The notes below the pieces were generated by a model. The model was not told the DNA's origin, did not search any database, and saw only the letters and a list, made by a program, of their open reading frames with translations. A stretch of 64,000 bases of DNA, from NCBI GenBank assembly GCA_023091665.1, contig JALJCQ010000014.1, positions 1,054,001 to 1,118,000 on the forward strand, in the 5' to 3' direction. Positions 49,501 through 59,554 of this stretch are shown one piece after another. The translations under genes and the position numbers were made by a program. The stretch is from Pythium myriotylum (Eukaryota > Oomycota > Peronosporomycetes > Pythiales > Pythiaceae). How positions within the stretch are numbered: position 1 is the stretch's first letter; every line of letters starts with the position of its first letter.

Positions 49501-52500
49501 CTCCTCCGTCAAATCAAACTGGCGTTCGAAGTACAACAGCGCGAGCATGGTGAAGTTGGATATTCGCGATATTTTTCCACGGTCTTGCACCGCTGACTGA
49601 ACGATGTCCGCAAAAGTCTCGAAACTCGTCTCGTTCACAAACCCGAGGTCATTTTGAGTATCCGGACAAGGGCCGAGTGTTGGTAGATCAATCAAGCACC
49701 ATACATTTCTGGATTGAGGGTTTATGAGCGAGCCAGGAGTGGCTACAGTCCAGATCTTTCGGCGCGCCACCTTAGGCACCTTTGCGAGGATTTGCTGAGC
49801 GTTGCAAGTAAAATGGTCAGTGGTTGCGACTGGCGGCTTCAATGCAAAGCGAATTGGAAGAGATTTGGACAAGTCGACCGTCGCATTTTGCTCCCCACGC
49901 GGTGTCAGACCAGTCGCCCATGTCTCCAAAACGTAATCTCGGAGGACGATATTCTCAGACCATGGCATCAACCACGACGCGATAGCCTTGACTTGATCGG
50001 CTGTTAGACCTATTGCGCCAGCCATGAGTGCGACGAGTGATTTTCTATCTGACTCACTAAGACGATGGATAACTGTGTCATCCGTCTCGACTGACGGCAC
50101 AGGAGGGAACTTGCTCACTAAGCGTTCGGAGCTATAGTCGACACCATCATAAACTTCTCTCCACGCGCTGAACCCGATTGGTAACCCACCGCTGAGAGTG
50201 GATACGTCTCTGTTCAGGAAGGAGTACTCCTTCGTAGCATCCCATAAATACTGTGCTTGGCCCAATGTGGGAAGTGCGCTGGCTGCCACGCCGAAAATTT
50301 TCCGCCATCCTGGTGCTGTGACAAGTTCAAATCCACCTTGGTTTCCTTCGGTGAGCGGGTCAAGATCATAGAAAGGACTCGTGTTCACAAGCCACGCTCG
50401 CCCAAGCACACGTGCCGCAACAGAACTGGTTTCCCACATCTCCAGGTAGTCAGTCACATCCTGAAGTGCCGAAGGTAATGCAGATGCGACAGCGGCGTTG
50501 AGATCGTTCTCGAGTGCCACCAGGGCTTCATTACGATGAATTGCTGGCTGCCACTTTTCTAGGAAATTGGTGACGTTGGTGAAAGCCCATTCACTCGTTC
50601 CATCGAGCCACATTGTCAGAGCGACTTCCATTGAAACACGCGACTTTTCCACCGTTCGATTCAGCTCAAAGTGAGTCTCCTCCTCCACGATAGGCATTGA
50701 CGACGTCGCTCCCGTGGAAAGAATCACGAGAAAATTACATGTTGGATATTCTCGCACAGTCACCCGCGTCTGTGAGGCAAGCTTATACTGGTTCGTCGAT
50801 ACAAAATCGCACGTAGTGAGCTCTTCGGTGAGCTCTACGACCTTGCTTGGTTGGATCAGCGCTGTCTTCTCCACAACGTTGGAGTCAAAGAACTGTTCGA
50901 AGGTTGGTCGAGATGCCAACTTGAGAATATCGTCCAACGTATCATTGAGCGCGATCTTGTATCGTGCGTTTGCGGGGGGACAGCTCGCTGCTGTTGACGA
51001 GGACAGTTGGCTATTGCTAACGATTCCCACGACTGGTAGGGAGGACGGGGTTGGGCACGTGCCGTGGAGCCAATGACCTATCACGTCACGAAACAAGTGC
51101 TCGTTAGTCCTCCAAGCCTCCAGCCACGACACGACGTAGTCGAACCAAGGCTCCCATTTGGCCTGCCCACAGGCAACTGCAATATCCTTCCTCTTGGCGG
51201 TTGCGCTGACGGTATCTCCGCTTGCAGTTGCATTTGCAAGTGCTGTCCACATTGCACAGCCATTCTGGGAAAGAAAGGAGGCAGCACTGGAGTCACTCTT
51301 CCACAGTGAAAGGGCAGCTCGCGGAACCGCGTACGAGGTTGAATTGAGAGAAGTTAGCGAGCATGCACAGCCGATTGACAGTTCCCACCCGGTCTGTTTC
51401 TTTGAACGGTAAGGCTCGATATCTAAACCTGAGGCAGGATCTCCTCGACGCCAGACATCAAGCAATGCGCTTTCCACCCAGGGCGATGTAGAGAGTGAGG
51501 CTACCCACTTCTGAACCATGTCGACTTGATCGCTGGTGATTGGCCCACAGCCAGAATCCGACCCGATCAGAGTCACGTTGAAAATTGCTGAGCGGATTCC
51601 TCCGCCTGAGATTTGTGCACAGGCTGAAGTGATCCGATCGTTAATCGAGCTTACTAAAACTTGACGCACACTCGAACTATCCTGTGGGAAGTCGAAGACC
51701 CATTGCTTGTAGCCATCTCCATGGAGAAAGGAGAATTTATTCGCAGGATTCCACAGCGCCACAGCAGCTGCTAGCGATGGTCGAAGTGCGTCTTGCGCAG
51801 ACGCGAGCGTAGGTGCAACCTCAAACCCTGTCTTGAAATCAGATCCCGCGTGGTCGTCGGATAGCTCGGTCGAGAAGGCGTCGCACGAATACTCGCGTAC
51901 CGAAGTCTGATAGCTAGACACAGTCTTGGTGAACGTCGATGACGAAGCATCCCAGGCACACTCGATTTTCTCGACCGAAAGAGTGCGTTCAGTTGTGAAA
52001 AAAGGAGACTGGTTCGCGACCGTAACTACTGCTGGAGGGGACGCCTGCTCGGTTTCTTGGATGGCTTGCGTGCATGATGGGATACCTGGAGTCACAACTG
52101 AAGTAATTGAAGACTTGGACAGCTCTACTCGTGGCCAACAAGTAGCTGTGCGCCACCAATTCTGCACGTTAAGTCGGTGCAGATCGTTTTGAATCCATTG
52201 GCTAAGCCATCGTGTTATCCCTGTCGCTACAGCCTTGGTAAAGCTAGGGTAAGTAGACGACAGGGCAGCGACTACGTCGGTTGTGTCACCTGTACGTAAT
52301 GCTTGCATCCATCGTCCGTATCCCTTGCTGGTATCGGCAGCGTAAACTGAGTTTAAAAAAGATGCATCCGTTGTTGAGTTCCACATCACCTCACGAACTG
52401 ATTGAGAGACGACGATGGTTTTGTCGGCGAGCGGGTTCATCTCGAAGCCTGACTGAGTACCAGAGATATGTGGCTCCAGATCGTAGATAAGGCAGGATGG

Positions 52501-54483
52501 TCGGCTCAACTTGAGCACATTGAGACAGGTACCATCGGACCAGTGACGAAGAGCTCTTCTAGTTATGAATCCGTCGTTGAGCAATACCTTCACCCACGTT
52601 GCTATCTCAGATAGTTGGGCACTCGTGATGCCAGTGACTCCTGCTGTCAGCTGCTGCACAGCAGAAGCCTTCCCAACCACTCCTGCGTCAAACCATAATG
52701 TAAAACCTTGCAGGCTTGTAAACGAAAACGAGTTGCTCGAGTCCCAAAGCTGGCGTGCAATGTCTGGTGTAATTCCGCTCGTGCTTGCCCCGGAAAATTG
52801 GACACTGAAGCCTATTTGAAGGCCAGCCTTTTCGATGTCCAGATCAACTGCAGGCTCGTTGAAATCTGCACGTGAAGTCCGTTTGACATAATTCTGGCGC
52901 CAGAATCGCTCGCGATCCCGCTTAGTGACATCTCGTTGGGCCCACTGAATGAGATAATCTCGAACAAACATTACTTGTGCGCGCGTGAGGTAGTCGGTCT
53001 GACGAGCTACATCGTTGTTCACACCATCGATGAGGTAGGAGATTGAGGTCTCGTTCATTGCTATCACTTGTTTCCATATTGCGAACCCCACCGGGGTGTT
53101 CGTAGGCGTGTCAAGAGGATACGATGCTGTCGTTAGCACGTCATAATCAACAATTGAAAACCGTTTATTGGATGCCTTGGAGCCCAGAAGCATTGTCGCG
53201 ACCTCGTTGCTCAATTCCAAGCTGGCTGTGGCTGGTCGAAGTTCGAAACCGGTTCGAGATTTTCCAGTCGGGTTGTCATCAATCCACGAATCGAAATCCA
53301 CTTGCGCTACAGTCGAATACTTCCGCCATGTCTCGATAACATTGTATTGTGCGGCATCGGCTTGGACGAGATTGGTCGCAATATCGCGTCCGATTATTTC
53401 GAGTTTAATTGTCCTGAGAATGAACGGAACCACTTCAAGGCAGGCTCTATCATACGTCTCTTGAAGCACATATGGAAATGCCAACTGAGGCAGCTTTGAT
53501 GCCAGTGAGTTGAGCGTAAACGGCACTTGCCGCATGAACTGTGTCTCGATTTGTTTCTGCAGCATCACTGGGACAGCCTCGACTTTCAGTCGATTCAGCA
53601 GATTAGACAGCACGCGAGGTAATGCATGGTCCTTTGCCGCCTCGAATTGCTGCTGAAGGATCCCAGGGAGGAATCGATCTGAAATGTCTTTTCTAACGTC
53701 CCCAAGCACTTGTGGGATCGCCTCTGCCCGTGCTACAGCGTACATTCTGACCAGGTTTGCAGGTATGCTTGCCGAGTCGATGCGTTCCCGTTGTCGCTGG
53801 ATCGCAGGTCCGATGGATTCTTGCGTGACCTTGTCAATTGCGTCCGGGAGAAAGAACTGGAGTCCTCGTTGCTTGGTTTCTGCGATAAACTCTTGCTGAA
53901 GGTGGCGGTGGTACTCTTGCATGTGTTGTTGTGCGTACTCCGCCACCAGGAGACGTTCTGAATACCCGAGATGGCGATACTTTGTCAGGGTGCGAGCATA
54001 GGAAGCGTTCAGCGTGGCCACGATATCGACCTCGGAGCCGTTCGAGCGTTGTGGAACAAACGTATAGGAGGACTGGACGCCGTAGCTCACGTACCCATAG
54101 TCACTGCTTGGCGGAGTCGCTTGTGTATTCTGACTCGTCAGTGGGAGCCTCGTGTGGAACGTCACGTTGACTTTCCGCGATTTCTTCTCGTACACGTAGG
54201 GCCCAATCTGCGCGACCTTGGGCGCTTCAGCTCCGCGCAGTACGGCTGCTGCATTCGTCAGATTCCACAGGTAGAAGCTCACGAACGCAGGCTCGTCCAT
54301 CGCGAATCCGAACGTGTCGGTGGCTTGGAACGCCGCGAACTGCTCGCTGGCCGCCGACGTCACGAACGTCGACTGGACCAGAGCCGTGCGTCGCATGTCG
54401 GCGGCGCCGAGCGAGCGCGAGCCGACGAAGACGAGCACAGCGCCCACCGCCAAGAGCAGCAGACCCCCGGCCACGCCCCACAT
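46555..54483 (-). CDS. Giant CD36/LIMP-2-family membrane protein with repeat-expanded ectodomain
   Basis: This is a single exon of 2,642 codons. CD36-family proteins are two-pass scavenger or lysosomal membrane receptors of about 470 residues. Here the N-terminal span (residues about 4-24) is followed by FYLWNLTNAAAVLRGAEAPK and IGPYVYEKKSRKVNVTFH, a CD36 hallmark. Near the C-terminus come the matching segments ETAVDIDPVTGVVYHRRMSW and ATWLPVLWAREQY, then a span WWGIIGGTVYIVVGMVVGVV (about 2530-2555) and a 90-residue cytoplasmic tail rich in Ser/Thr. Between them lie about 1,900 residues with a recurring pattern: GFE(L/M/V)xP, then LW(D/N/K) ... SFL ... G ... W, then a helical segment with several W. 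Eight or nine divergent copies are visible, with many N-glycosylation sites and Cys. It shares a 91-bp divergent promoter with the next gene. Confidence 0.87.
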   Translation of the reverse strand: MWGVAGGLLLLAVGAVLVFVGSRSLGAADMRRTALVQSTFVTSAASEQFAAFQATDTFGFAMDEPAFVSFYLWNLTNAAAVLRGAEAPKVAQIGPYVYEKKSRKVNVTFHTRLPLTSQNTQATPPSSDYGYVSYGVQSSYTFVPQRSNGSEVDIVATLNASYARTLTKYRHLGYSERLLVAEYAQQHMQEYHRHLQQEFIAETKQRGLQFFLPDAIDKVTQESIGPAIQRQRERIDSASIPANLVRMYAVARAEAIPQVLGDVRKDISDRFLPGILQQQFEAAKDHALPRVLSNLLNRLKVEAVPVMLQKQIETQFMRQVPFTLNSLASKLPQLAFPYVLQETYDRACLEVVPFILRTIKLEIIGRDIATNLVQADAAQYNVIETWRKYSTVAQVDFDSWIDDNPTGKSRTGFELRPATASLELSNEVATMLLGSKASNKRFSIVDYDVLTTASYPLDTPTNTPVGFAIWKQVIAMNETSISYLIDGVNNDVARQTDYLTRAQVMFVRDYLIQWAQRDVTKRDRERFWRQNYVKRTSRADFNEPAVDLDIEKAGLQIGFSVQFSGASTSGITPDIARQLWDSSNSFSFTSLQGFTLWFDAGVVGKASAVQQLTAGVTGITSAQLSEIATWVKVLLNDGFITRRALRHWSDGTCLNVLKLSRPSCLIYDLEPHISGTQSGFEMNPLADKTIVVSQSVREVMWNSTTDASFLNSVYAADTSKGYGRWMQALRTGDTTDVVAALSSTYPSFTKAVATGITRWLSQWIQNDLHRLNVQNWWRTATCWPRVELSKSSITSVVTPGIPSCTQAIQETEQASPPAVVTVANQSPFFTTERTLSVEKIECAWDASSSTFTKTVSSYQTSVREYSCDAFSTELSDDHAGSDFKTGFEVAPTLASAQDALRPSLAAAVALWNPANKFSFLHGDGYKQWVFDFPQDSSSVRQVLVSSINDRITSACAQISGGGIRSAIFNVTLIGSDSGCGPITSDQVDMVQKWVASLSTSPWVESALLDVWRRGDPASGLDIEPYRSKKQTGWELSIGCACSLTSLNSTSYAVPRAALSLWKSDSSAASFLSQNGCAMWTALANATASGDTVSATAKRKDIAVACGQAKWEPWFDYVVSWLEAWRTNEHLFRDVIGHWLHGTCPTPSSLPVVGIVSNSQLSSSTAASCPPANARYKIALNDTLDDILKLASRPTFEQFFDSNVVEKTALIQPSKVVELTEELTTCDFVSTNQYKLASQTRVTVREYPTCNFLVILSTGATSSMPIVEEETHFELNRTVEKSRVSMEVALTMWLDGTSEWAFTNVTNFLEKWQPAIHRNEALVALENDLNAAVASALPSALQDVTDYLEMWETSSVAARVLGRAWLVNTSPFYDLDPLTEGNQGGFELVTAPGWRKIFGVAASALPTLGQAQYLWDATKEYSFLNRDVSTLSGGLPIGFSAWREVYDGVDYSSERLVSKFPPVPSVETDDTVIHRLSESDRKSLVALMAGAIGLTADQVKAIASWLMPWSENIVLRDYVLETWATGLTPRGEQNATVDLSKSLPIRFALKPPVATTDHFTCNAQQILAKVPKVARRKIWTVATPGSLINPQSRNVWCLIDLPTLGPCPDTQNDLGFVNETSFETFADIVQSAVQDRGKISRISNFTMLALLYFERQFDLTEEQTIGIAVWWRSLPHNSAFFEALQVQRWQSTTDPFALVDPLWIGFGVARVFSTSNGPVKRRATADDLVVNPINSAPSSCELSLDLGIALWKRLSPSSFLHPDGQKKWVEYAHSKPRTSGPLVKYLSDSDGDIKTVIAALPSASTMCNIDAVANWILSWENHPVTRQFVESLWYQSANSTASPLKYFKNPSTLVVNFPIDSGVPLTSRSESTLRFHARVAEITLDFNESTGFRNLTNGFPKWKAVLSNCTSSSVSAFKCIAASQSEVQRDFVSAVIHQLGSEILDRALDLDPELDQDDSSASQAVLTIFTPWLLYWLDHKLLLDFILQRAADADHTLQAKISSLNYGDFAAAQFIGASFSRMSFSLPSYGPDPNDYREHDGAVSERLTRSRLVFEVRRRAVELQQAEGVAGFAEFGAFCSWNQYDRVYAYDAVTKCSVGGTYNVSFAAAKAILTTLSDPDEWGFPNSSVSIKRAALLIDVLLAQPITKKEDCIAALGNLAIAYSLPAATTKDACKVTADGFLLDLPIFSSMGFDISSPERVKDFQAYLKYVATKFVYEGAVLQLSPRSLNASELTQPPSTLGSWGEYPLGGYIAIQQVSYPLTARDLRLSLWQTDVVDTQNPITTTYLVPTRNEQTLVSQNRERVLGEITLLNGSSTMIVQGVSTPLSVGHFTDGSQFVTAILAGRNIGKFPPTKLRFYWAYFRRIVQLTFSKNVTRFGVPLMRYTVENWQEPTGLPSGLDTTAVNDPNAPTVSINMSSLFQDLPMVLFSAPATPPDDKFEPSRETAVDIDPVTGVVYHRRMSWQLTSRISPPDTKNDLWHREISATWLPVLWAREQYSVSSSSALQFLSKTANSGPFAAEKLAWWGIIGGTVYIVVGMVVGVVYIKRARMMRLRKMQSVMPSRLAETSPSKIEPRAPSIVTELTSTSDSQLLARQVDETSGVSFEESSLISVHTSPRARKRTASRIPTITEDREDTPDIQQV

Positions 54484-54574
54484 GCTCGCTTGTTGCCGTT
54501 GACGTCGGTGTGTCTCTTCAGCCCTAGCGCCCTGGATAGCTTAGCTTGGCTTATTAGCATCCCCACAAAATGCG
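54484..54574. promoter_or_regulatory. 91-bp divergent promoter (CD36-like / ZCRB1-like)
   Basis: The start codons of the two flanking genes are 91 bp apart in opposite directions. All signals for both transcripts must lie here or in the coding sequences. No TATA box is clear. Confidence 0.5.
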
Positions 54575-55465
54575 ATGGCGGAAGATGGCGGCAAGGAGAG
54601 CCCTCGGCGCGCCGCCCAGCGCATCGCCGCGGCGCTCAGCGCGGAGCTCACTGCGCGCGCGTTGGGCGGCGAAGGCGCTGGGCCGCTGCCGTCAAGCGCC
54701 GTTGAGCGCGCGGGCCACGACGAGCCGAGCGCGGCCGCGCCCCCGCCGCCGCCGACCCAAGCGACAGCGTACGTCTCGATGCTGCCGTACGCGTACACCA
54801 ACAGCGACGTCGCGCAGCTCTTCTCGCAGTTCGGCAAGCTCGCTCGAGTCACGATCCTGAGAGACAAGCAGACCCGCAAGAGCCGCGGCGTGGCGTTTGT
54901 GCAGTTCGCTCGAGTGGAGGACTGCGCTCGAGCCGTCGCGGAAATGCACGAGGCTGAGTTGGAAGGATTCCGACTGGCTTGCTCGATCGTGAAGGACAAC
55001 GGTCGCTCGCACGAGTTTCAGCGCAAGCGCAAGTACGCGCCCGCTGCTCCGGGTGCCGTGAGCCGGTGCTTCGAGTGCGGCGAGTATGGCCACTTCTCGT
55101 ACAGTTGCCCTCGAAACGTGCTCGGCGAGAGAGAGCGTCCCGTGCAGCGGAAGAAGCTCAAGAAGAAAAAGAAAAAAGGCTACGACGTCAACGAGAGAGG
55201 ACACTACTTCAACGACGATGGCGTCGTGAATCTGCTGTACGTTGTCTCGCGGTCGCTGAACGACATGGGTAGGCTGTGCTCACTCGTGTAATGTTGCAGC
55301 GCCCCTCCTGCTGATGGAGAAGAGGAGCTTTCGCTGGCATTGCTCGCGTATCCGTCGATGCCTCACGACACATCGGAGAATGATCCACCGAAAAGTGGAG
55401 GGCGGAAGCGGAAAGCAGCGGGAACCTACTTCAGCGACGAAAGCGCGAGCGACGGAGACGACTGA
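54575..55465 (+). CDS. ZCRB1: ZCRB1-like RRM and CCHC zinc knuckle protein (U11/U12-31K)
   Basis: The family is part of the U11/U12 minor spliceosome, which removes U12-type introns. Exon 1 is 54575-55268 and exon 2 is 55320-55465, 279 codons in all. Residues about 66-145 are an RRM with RNP-type segments (AYVSMLPYAYTNSDV; RKSRGVAFVQF). A CCHC knuckle, CFECGEYGHFSYSC, and a Lys-rich run follow. LGERERP and the position of the knuckle match ZCRB1 closely. The C-terminus is acidic and ends FSDESASDGDD. The intron acceptor is my choice: ag at 55318-55319 keeps the acidic tail, whereas the better-looking ttgcag at 55294-55299 gives an unrelated basic tail or a stop. An unspliced transcript would end at 55291. 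Confidence 0.85.
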
Positions 55466-55580
55466 GCTCTATCGTCAAATAAATTAAGATCCGCGGAGAA
55501 ACTTGTCGAGCAGGGGCCTCGGAGGCTACCCGTTGTGGACTACGTCACGTTCTATCGATATCGGAGACTTGGGCGCCAAG

Positions 55581-56344
55581 TTACCCTTTCCGTTGTTTCT
55601 TGTTCGGCCGATTGCCCTGGGGTCCGCGCAGGAGACCAGTGTACTTGATCATTCGAGATGCCATCTCTTGGGCCGACAATTCCTCTCGGAGCTCACGCTC
55701 TTCAGACGCGGCGAACTTGGATTGGCGAGACACTTCGCGGTACTCATCCTGGACACAATACTGTCAGTGGTGTCGTCAACTCGTCTTCATAATGCACGCA
55801 GATGCTCACCTCCACGGCCTTGTTGAACCCACCGAACGATCGACGGCCGAAAATTGGCAGAACGGATGGGTCTGGTACATCTCGCACGCATACTAATCGG
55901 TCTCTGTGTGCAGAGGCAACGTCCAGGTCAGTGCTTTCGTGGTGCCACTCCGCTCTCTCTCTCTCTCGCAAGCGAACGTACGACGACGGCTCCTCGTCGA
56001 GCTCCCAGGTGTCGCTCTTGCGCTGCGCCTCGATGGCGACGCGCTTCTCCTCCGCGTGGTTCTTCTTGCGCTGCATGAACTGCTCGTAGCTCCTCGCGTC
56101 AGCGACGACTCGGCCTCGTCCCATCGAGACCATGGCTCACCTTCATGGCCAGCGTCTTCTGCGTGAGCGTGGACTTGGTCGTGGCGCGCGGCTCCGTGGG
56201 CGCGGCCTTGAGCCCCTTGACGGCGTCTCCATCGCGCTCGCTCGCCGGCCGCGGCTTCTGCGCCCCGGGCTTCCACATGAGCTCCTCAATCTCAATGCTG
56301 ACACCTCTTGGTGGTTGGAGGTTGGCACTCATCCCGAATCCCAC
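55581..56344 (-). CDS. Small charged protein of unknown function, three exons
   Basis: Exons are 56141-56344, 55810-56082 and 55581-55748, with introns of 58 and 61 bases and 214 codons. The start is MGFGMSANLQPPRG, or the next Met five residues on. The middle is helical and charged (RKKNHAEEKRVAIEAQRKSD, then TWELDEEP). Towards the end is FGRRSFGGFNKAVEDEYREV, then a helix EERELREELSAQEMASRMIK, and a basic end GNRPNKKQRKG that could be a nuclear signal. No signal peptide or membrane span is seen. I do not recognise the family. The second exon could start at another ag, changing a few residues. Confidence 0.6.
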
Positions 56345-56707
56345 GGCTCCAACGAGGGATCCGGAATTAGTCTTTCTCCAATGAGACAGGAAGCCGAGCC
56401 TAGTTCATACTAATGTGGGTTGTCCAGACTGGCCACCTGGGCAGCGTCATGCCATGATTACAGCCAATGGTCGGTCGTGTCCCTCGTTGGACGGAGACGA
56501 GGGACCACCATAACCAACGTTTGTTGTTACGGCCGCCGTCCCTCTCTTCACGTCACGAGTTGGTCTGCCTCGCGAGCTGAAGCTCTCGCGTCGCCCCCTC
56601 TCTCTCTCTCTCTCGTCTCTCTCGGCGGCGAGGCCGAGAGCCCCCCAGGTCGCGTGGCGCCCCGCGACGCCGACGACGACGCGACGACGAAGCGCAAACA
56701 CAACGAC

Positions 56708-59162
56708 ATGGCGCGGCCCATTTCGCTCGAGGTGGACACGGACGGCGGCGCCGACTCGGCCATGAGCTCGCCCTGCAGCAGCACCGGGACGTCCGAGACG
56801 GCCTTCCGCATGTCCGAGATCGAGAGCGCGCACCTCTGCCCGAGCGGCCGCATGAAGATGGAGGAACTCTTCCGACAGTGGCTCAACGTCGACGGCACGA
56901 AAGAAATGATCCACGGCATGGTCGACGACATCCGCAACGGCAAGGAGATCCCGCTCGACGCGCTGCTCGCGAGCAGCCACGCGCATGGCGCCGATTCGCC
57001 GTCGCGGAGCCCCAAGCGACCACCCAACTACCACCACTTTGGCGGCGGCTCGCCCTCCTCCTCCGCGAGCAACTCGCCGCTCCTCCACGGTCGCAAGAAA
57101 CAGCACGTCGTGAGTTTGTTCGGCGACGAACTGCACACGCTCGCTGAGCTGGAGCGGCGCGACACAGCTTCCGACGTCGTGATGAGCGACGGTGACCAAG
57201 TCATGGAGCCCGCTGCGCCCGCCGCTGCGCCCAGCGAAGAAAAGAGCGAAGCGAATGTCTTACAGATTCCTCGATTCTACGTGCCCGGAGAAGGTCGACG
57301 AGGCCGCCTCCGTGGCCTTTCCACAGACGCGATCGCGCGCAAGACAGTACGTAGAGCGCGAGATTTACGATGGAAACGCGCTTACTTATCGAGTATGCAC
57401 AGACTGATATCGAGACGCGGTTTCGTGATTTCCCGGATGGCATGAAGGTTGAAGACTTCGTCGCCATCACGAAGGATCTTTGCGGTTTCCCATCGTTCTT
57501 TAATGCTCCATTCTTCCGGCGTATCCTGTCGGCAGCAAACAACGGCGAGATGCCGAGCCCAACAGCAACAGATGACTCCCTCAAGATCACGAAGGAGATG
57601 TTTGTGCCGTTTTGGCTAAAAGAGCTCGCGCCTTTCGACGATGTCGAGCGATTTTTTAGAGTAGTGAGTATCCGGCTCTCTTCAAGGATCCCAGGTTATG
57701 GATGACCCACTGATACTCACCACTGATTTAATAGGTGAAACAGCCAAAGAACGACTACATCGAGCGAGATGATTTTGCCCCATTCCTTCACGGTGCGTGG
57801 CTCGAACAAGTCTGGGTCTCCGCCGTCCTGAGCCCTAGTTCTGATAAATTCACCACGCAGAACTACTCAAGTATCACCCCGGACTCGAGTTCTTAGCTGG
57901 GACTCCCGAGTTTCAAGAAAAATATGGTTGGTTGATGTGATTGTCAGATCTGCAACCTCGGTATTAATTTTGGTGACTTTGCAGCACTAACCGTCGTCGT
58001 CCGGATTTTTTACTCGGTCGACAGAGACAGTAGTGGAAAAATCACTCTGCGCAAGCTCCGGCGAAGTAATCTGCTGGAAGCGTTCAACACAGTCGATGAA
58101 GAGGAGGATATCAACAAGGTTTGTTCTTGTTATGGGCGTTGTATCTTATACGTGCACACTAAAGCGTCACCACCACCTACAGGTCAACGCCTACTTCTCT
58201 TACGAACATTTCTACGTTCTATACTGCAAATTCTGGGAGATGGATTCGGATCACGACTTCCAGCTCAGCCCAGACGATCTCGCACGATACGGTGGACACT
58301 CTCTCACAAGAATTATCGTGGATCGGATATTTGAACATGGCCGACGGCCGTTTGCACGAGTCCAGAACCTGTCGGCAGAAGAAAAGAAAAAAATGAGCTA
58401 CGAAGATTTCATTTGTAAGCGGTGACTACTCGTTCGTCGCCCATGGTGACCTCTAATCTGATCGTTATTGGTGTCAGACTTCATGCTTTCGGAAGAAGAC
58501 AAAAGCAATCCCATCAGCCTTCAGTACTGGTTCGAGCTTATCGACACGAATGAAGACGGTGTCATTCGTGCAGACGAGATGCGCATATTCTACCGCCACC
58601 AGATGCACCGGATGGAGTGCCTCGGTCACGAAGTCGTTCCATTTGAAGATATTCTTTGTCAAATGTGAGCTACGCAGTCGAAGGAACGGTTGGGTGATCC
58701 CCTGCTGACATATGAATTCTGACAGGTCGGATTTGCTACATCCCGCTGTGGATGGTGAGTTTTATCATCGGGATTTCGTCAAAGAGGACAAGATTCGAGT
58801 TGCCGGCGTGTTCTTCAACGTTCTTTTTAATCTCAGCAAGTTCATCGAGTTCGAGCAGCGAGACCCCTTTCTTCTTCGGCAACAGCTCGCGGAGCCAGAG
58901 CTCACGTACGTGCGATTTTACGTTTGGGGGTGGATGGGATGATCTAAATCTCCTGTTGTTGTGTGACTTCAGCGACTGGGATCGCTATGCTCGCTCCGAG
59001 TACGCCAGATTGGCAATGGAAGAAGAAGGGCGTGAGGATGATTCTGCAATGGACATTGATACTATGGACGGCTGGTACGTCTCGGACGAACAAGAAGAGG
59101 ACGTCGAGATCATGGGCACGGGCTCGTCCACGGTCAACCGCACTGTCGAAGCGCCATTTTGA
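56708..59162 (+). CDS. PP2A B'' regulatory subunit with EF-hands
   Basis: Nine exons are proposed: 56708-57346, 57403-57663, 57735-57792, 57861-57926, 57985-58118, 58183-58414, 58478-58664, 58726-58905 and 58973-59162. All introns have GT-AG ends; the total is 648 codons. The B'' subunit directs protein phosphatase 2A to targets and binds calcium. The N-terminal 190 residues are variable and Ser-rich. [12 protein letters not shown] begins the conserved part, then [23 protein letters not shown] and [19 protein letters not shown]. The EF-hand loops are [13 protein letters not shown] (complete), [13 protein letters not shown], and [33 protein letters not shown] closes the core. The start at 56708 (MARPISLEV) was chosen over an upstream frame with no family similarity. 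Confidence 0.88.
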
Positions 59163-59281
59163 GCCCCGTGTCGCCTCCTCAGCATTAGACTTTTCGTATC
59201 CCCGACCCAGAGAGCAGTCGCCCACGAGACAGACCCACGAGATATTGCTAGAACTATTCTGTCATTCTTCTCCTCGGATTA

Positions 59282-59554
59282 TCATGCGTTCGCCTGGCTC
59301 GCGGCGGCTCGCTGCGCCTGCTTGAGCTTGTTGAGCCGGTCGTTGCACTGCTTGAGCATTTTCACCTGCGCCTGGCACTTGGTCCAGTCGCGGTCGTGCT
59401 CGCCGAGGCAGTCCTCGAGCTTGTAGTAGTCTTTCGAGCAGCCCATCTTCTCGATCATCTCGTCGATGTCCACGTCCGAGCCGAAGTCGCTCTTGCTGCC
59501 GGCGTGGAGCCCGGCGATCACCGGAGGCGGCGGCGGCGACCGTGAGGAGCTCAT
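59282..59554 (-). CDS. COA4: COA4-like twin Cx9C mitochondrial protein
   Basis: This is a 90-residue single-exon protein starting MSSSRSPPPPP. Two Cx9C motifs are exact: CSKDYYKLEDC and CQAQVKMLKQC, spaced as in a CHCH hairpin. The residues EHDRDWTKCQAQV match COA4, a cytochrome c oxidase assembly factor imported into the mitochondrial intermembrane space by the Mia40 disulfide relay. There is no cleavable presequence, as expected for that route. It converges with the PP2A B'' gene (119 bp between stops). Divergent upstream spacing to the HECT gene is about 500 bp. Confidence 0.85.
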   Translation of the reverse strand: MSSSRSPPPPPVIAGLHAGSKSDFGSDVDIDEMIEKMGCSKDYYKLEDCLGEHDRDWTKCQAQVKMLKQCNDRLNKLKQAQRAAASQANA

